A DNA stretch of 35,974 bases from Pseudanabaena sp. FACHB-1998. GTDB lineage: Bacteria; Cyanobacteriota; Cyanobacteriia; Pseudanabaenales; Pseudanabaenaceae. The stretch is taken from the NCBI RefSeq assembly GCF_014696355.1, contig NZ_JACJQA010000044.1:1-35974 (forward strand). The letters run 5' to 3'. Shown here piece after piece: positions 33,258 to 35,974 of the stretch (positions are counted from its first letter, which is position 1; every line of letters begins with the position of its first letter). Below the pieces are notes generated by a model that was not told the origin of the DNA, did not search any database, and worked only from the letters and a program-made list of their open reading frames with translations. Made by a program: the position numbers and the translations under genes.

Positions 33258-33290
33258 ATCAAGGGGGAACGCTTTGCGTAACCTCTTGAT
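33258..33290 (+). terminator. Hairpin between the Crp-family gene and murC
   Basis: ATCAAG...ACGC-TTT-GCGT...CTTGAT forms an interrupted stem with apex GC-TTT-GC, beginning 12 bases after the regulator stop. Confidence 0.55.
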
Positions 33291-33332
33291 CTGATATGAT
33301 GAGGCACGTTATTTGGTAGGTAAAAAGTATAA

Positions 33333-34715
33333 ATGCTGAATCCAGTTGATTTCAGCGGTAGACCGTTTCATTTTGTGGGTATTGGTGGGATCGGCATGTC
33401 GGCGATCGCCTATATCTTAGCAAAGCAAGGCTTTACGGTTTCTGGCTCGGATCTTAGTAGCAATCGCATCACTCTCAAGCTGCAAGATCTTGGTGTAAAA
33501 GTTTTTCAAGGGCATCACAAAGACAATATCGATCTTGAGAATGCTCCCCAATTGGTTTGCTCTACCGCCATAAATCAACAAAATCCCGAATTTCAAGTTG
33601 CCCTAGCTAATGGACTGCCAATTCTGCATCGTTCCGATTTATTAGCCGCTTTAATTGAGCAGTTTCAAGGTATTTCCATTGCAGGAACCCATGGTAAAAC
33701 CACAACTAGCAGCTTAGTAGGATATTTATTGCTCAAAGCAGGGGTTGATCCCAGCATTATCATTGGCGGAGAGGTGAGCGCTTGGCAGGGAAATGCAAGG
33801 CTTGGCAATGGTAAATATTTAGTAGCCGAAGCCGATGAGTCAGATGGGACTTTAGTGAAATTTTTGTCTCATATCGGTGTGATTACCAATATTGAACTAG
33901 ATCACCCCGATCATTACCATAGCCTTGAACAGGTAGTTGAAATATTTCAGACCTTTGCGAAACGTTGTGAAGTTGTGATTGGCTGTCTTGACTGTCCCAC
34001 AGTTAAATCTACAATTCATTCGGACATCACCTATAGCTTGGAAGATGCCACGGCTGACTACACAGTATCTGATGTGCGATATAACCCTAGCGATACCAAG
34101 GCGATCGTGATTGAGCGAGGTCAACCCTTGGGCGAAATTTCTTTAGGTTTACTAGGCAAACATAATTTGAGTAATGCTCTAGCCGCGATCGCTGTCGCTC
34201 GTTATGTGGGCGTGGAATGGCAGGCGATCTCTGAGGCTTTACCAGATTTTGTGGGCGCGAGCCGTCGCTTTGAGATTAAGGGCGTACAGGATGGGATTAT
34301 TTTTGTCGATGACTATGCTCATCATCCCAGTGAAATTATTGCGACTTTGGCTTCAGCTAGACAGCAAAATACTAATAGCCGTGTAATTGCTATTTTTCAG
34401 CCCCATCGTTATAGCCGCACCACCAGATTCCTTACAGAGTTCAGTCAATCCTTTGGTGATGCCGATATGGTTGTGGTAACTGATATTTACGCTGCTAGTG
34501 AAACTAATGATGGCAAGATTAATGGCGAACAGGTGGCTGAAGCGATCGCCGCCATGCGTGACCAAGTTTATTATCAGCCGACCCTTAAGGATGTGCAGTC
34601 TTTTTTAGCAAGTCACCTTCAATCTGGAGATCTTGCCGTGTTTCTGGGCGCTGGTAATCTCAACCAAGCGATCGCGCCAACCATGCAGGAAATGGCAACA
34701 GCTATCCAAGTGTGA
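33333..34715 (+). CDS. murC: UDP-N-acetylmuramate--L-alanine ligase
   Basis: MurC adds L-alanine to UDP-MurNAc, the first amino acid of the peptidoglycan stem peptide, in the cytoplasm. The 460-residue ligase has the N-terminal UDP-binding fold (FHFVGIGGIGMSAIAYILA, 12-30), the ATP P-loop AGTHGKTTTSS (117-127), VAEADESDGTL in the central domain, the GKHNLSNALAAIA helix, and the C-terminal DDYAHHPSEI and FQPHRYSRT. It is full length. It starts at the ATG after TAGGTAAAAAG. It is followed by murB in the same direction, a common cyanobacterial pairing, with a perfect hairpin in the 94-base gap. Confidence 0.97.
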   Translation: MLNPVDFSGRPFHFVGIGGIGMSAIAYILAKQGFTVSGSDLSSNRITLKLQDLGVKVFQGHHKDNIDLENAPQLVCSTAINQQNPEFQVALANGLPILHRSDLLAALIEQFQGISIAGTHGKTTTSSLVGYLLLKAGVDPSIIIGGEVSAWQGNARLGNGKYLVAEADESDGTLVKFLSHIGVITNIELDHPDHYHSLEQVVEIFQTFAKRCEVVIGCLDCPTVKSTIHSDITYSLEDATADYTVSDVRYNPSDTKAIVIERGQPLGEISLGLLGKHNLSNALAAIAVARYVGVEWQAISEALPDFVGASRRFEIKGVQDGIIFVDDYAHHPSEIIATLASARQQNTNSRVIAIFQPHRYSRTTRFLTEFSQSFGDADMVVVTDIYAASETNDGKINGEQVAEAIAAMRDQVYYQPTLKDVQSFLASHLQSGDLAVFLGAGNLNQAIAPTMQEMATAIQV

Positions 34716-34720
34716 GATTC

Positions 34721-34775
34721 AAAACTCAAAACACAAGTAACAGTGCAAAGCACTGTTACTTGTGTTTTGAGTTTT
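34721..34775 (+). terminator. Perfect 26-bp hairpin between murC and murB
   Basis: AAAACTCAAAACACAAGTAA and the following six bases pair without mismatch with 34750-34775 across AAA (apex GC-AAA-GC). It starts 5 bases after the murC stop and ends in a short T run. It may attenuate murB or protect the murC 3' end. Confidence 0.8.
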
Positions 34776-34809
34776 ATGTCCTGATAGATTCTATTCAAAT
34801 CAAGTTTCT

Positions 34810-35706
34810 ATGTCTCTAGATTCCCCTGAACAACTACAAATCCGCGATCGCGTATCCCTTGCACCACTAACCTCCATGAAAGTAGGTGGTGCTGCGGAAT
34901 ATTTTATTTCGCCACGCTCGGCTAGTGAATTAGCAGCTAGTCTTACATGGGCTAGTGATCGTCATTTACCAACCACAATCATTGGTGCAGGTAGCAATCT
35001 TTTAATTAGCGATGAAGGTTTAGAGGGGTTAGTAATCTGCACAAGACATCTTCGCGGTATTGATTTTAATGAGCAAACAGGTCAAGTTAAAGCCGCAGCA
35101 GGCGAACCCGTAGCTCGCTTAGCGATGCAAATTGCTACTCATGGTTGGTCAGGCTTTGAATGGGCGGTGGGTATACCCGGAACTGTCGGCGGCCTGGTAG
35201 TGATGAATGCAGGAGCGCAGGGAGGATGTGCGGCGGACTGTGTGGTCGAAGTCCAAACCGTAAACTTTATGGGGCAAACTCAACTAATTTATCCGCAAGA
35301 TTTAAATTTTAGCTATCGTACCTCAGCATTGCAGAATTCTCAGTTACTAGTAACGGGCGCAACCTTAAATCTTCAAACTGGTGGTAATCCCGAGGCGATC
35401 GCCACCGATACGGAAGCAAAACTAAAAGCAAGACACTCTACCCAGCCTTATCATTTACCGAATTGTGGCAGTGTATTTCGCAATCCTTTGCCTCAATTTG
35501 CCGCAAAGTTAATTCAAGATGCTGGTTTAAAAGGCTATCAAATCGGCAAGGCACAAGTGTCTGAGCTACATGCTAACTTCATTGTCAATCTGGGCAATGC
35601 TAAAGCCAAAGATATTTTCAGTCTCATAGAACACATAAAAACTGTAATTAGCGATCGCTATGGGGTATTACTGGAAACCGAAGTCAAATTGATCGGTTAT
35701 TTCTAA
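34810..35706 (+). CDS. murB: UDP-N-acetylenolpyruvoylglucosamine reductase
   Basis: MurB reduces enolpyruvyl-UDP-GlcNAc to UDP-MurNAc with NADPH and FAD. The 298-residue flavoprotein has TSMKVGGAAEYF (21-32), IIGAGSNLLISDEGL (57-71), WAVGIPGTVGGLVVMNAGAQGG (118-139), and the catalytic residues Arg170 (SYRTSAL), Ser221 (NCGSVFRNP) and a C-terminal Glu in LLETEVKLIG. It is of the shorter MurB type, lacking the extra loop of the E. coli enzyme. With murC it covers two consecutive cytoplasmic steps of peptidoglycan precursor synthesis. Confidence 0.96.
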   Translation: MSLDSPEQLQIRDRVSLAPLTSMKVGGAAEYFISPRSASELAASLTWASDRHLPTTIIGAGSNLLISDEGLEGLVICTRHLRGIDFNEQTGQVKAAAGEPVARLAMQIATHGWSGFEWAVGIPGTVGGLVVMNAGAQGGCAADCVVEVQTVNFMGQTQLIYPQDLNFSYRTSALQNSQLLVTGATLNLQTGGNPEAIATDTEAKLKARHSTQPYHLPNCGSVFRNPLPQFAAKLIQDAGLKGYQIGKAQVSELHANFIVNLGNAKAKDIFSLIEHIKTVISDRYGVLLETEVKLIGYF

Positions 35707-35763
35707 AGGATTAGGACTTGTCAGCGATCGCATTGAACTATAGATAGATTTAAGGTTTAACTA

Positions 35764-35812
35764 TTTACATTCCTCAACACTTCAACTAATGTAATTAGTA
35801 AGCGAAAGCTTA
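35764..35812 (+). promoter_or_regulatory. Candidate promoter and 5'-UTR hairpin of psbA
   Basis: TTTACA (35764-35769) with a weak TAATGT 17 bases on could be -35/-10 elements. TAAGC-GAAA-GCTTA (35799-35812) is a small stem closed by a GAAA tetraloop in the leader. The leader continues AT-rich to AAGG about 15 bases before the ATG. The psbA transcription start is not determinable from sequence alone. Confidence 0.35.
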
Positions 35813-35861
35813 ATCATAATTTTCCATAATTCATTTATTTCCTTAAGGTTTATTCGCAATT

Positions 35862-35974
35862 ATGACCACAGCAGTACAAAGACGCGAAAGCGCTTCGATC
35901 TGGGATCAGTTTTGCAACTGGATCACCAGCACCAACAACCGTCTATACATCGGATGGTTCGGCGTATTGATGAT
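35862..35974 (+). CDS. psbA: Photosystem II D1 protein, 5' end only
   Basis: The 37 residues before the window edge ([20 protein letters not shown], then [17 protein letters not shown]) are the unmistakable D1 N-terminus: the SASIW and [12 protein letters not shown] blocks are near-invariant. D1 is the reaction-centre protein binding the photosystem II electron-transfer cofactors and is synthesised rapidly in light. The reading frame is intact up to the end. Which psbA copy this is cannot be told from the fragment. Confidence 0.97.
   Translation, partial: MTTAVQRRESASIWDQFCNWITSTNNRLYIGWFGVLM

Overview
This looks like a cyanobacterial chromosome segment. The octamer GCGATCGC (HIP1) is scattered through nearly every gene. 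psbA (photosystem II D1) begins at the right edge, and several families are typically cyanobacterial: DUF29, the TIGR04168-type phosphoesterase, the TIGR03643 protein, CHAT-TPR proteins, Mo-nitrogenase C-terminal domains and a cyanobacteriochrome GAF. A Pseudanabaena-like organism is my guess from overall impression, not a proven placement.

Layout. 1-650: the 5' end of an ISAs1-type transposase beside a both-ends-truncated helicase remnant. 722-4695: gcvP and a metallophosphoesterase. 4764-8286 (minus): a tightly overlapping string DUF29 - coaX - nuclease/ParA fusion - ParB-like protein. 8487-10156: an RDD membrane protein and a TerB/Mo-nitrogenase-C protein. 10245-14535 (minus): DUF2325 coiled-coil protein, TIGR03643 protein and an exported TPR-CHAT protein. 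14697-18907: deoC and a large secreted-type multidomain lipase. 19127-19752: a YoeB-type toxin with an unusual antitoxin. 20032-21139: a helical protein of unknown function and tRNA-Ser(GGA). 21422-28602 (minus): a light-sensing histidine kinase, a REC-GGDEF-EAL regulator, gmd and fcl. 28914-31320: HMA copper-chaperone-like protein, moaC, tsaE, tatA (a 57-residue gene) and an unknown. 31811-35706: TerB protein, Crp-family regulator, murC, murB. 35862-end: psbA start.

The most exciting locus is the kinase at 25795-28602. One soluble protein carries a LOV domain (adduct Cys295, with FMN-contact residues at exactly the expected spacings) and a DXCF-type cyanobacteriochrome GAF (Cys575 and Cys603, 28 residues apart as in TePixJ) ahead of a complete HisKA/HATPase. 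The next gene on the same strand is a response regulator with a substituted GGDEF motif and an intact EAL motif, followed by GDP-fucose synthesis genes. This suggests a dual-photoreceptor, light-to-c-di-GMP pathway, possibly touching surface polysaccharide. Second is the ParAB-like pair, in which the ParA ATPase carries an N-terminal HsdR-like PD-(D/E)XK nuclease domain.

The intergenic regions are unusual. They hold about 20 long, often perfect hairpins of unrelated stem sequence, many sharing an apex of the form GC-NNN-GC. Several begin inside the stop codon of the preceding gene. Some sit inside larger MITE-like elements with a 13-bp terminal repeat (about 10157, 21304, 31429, 31584) or inside a second repeat family (15376, 29126).
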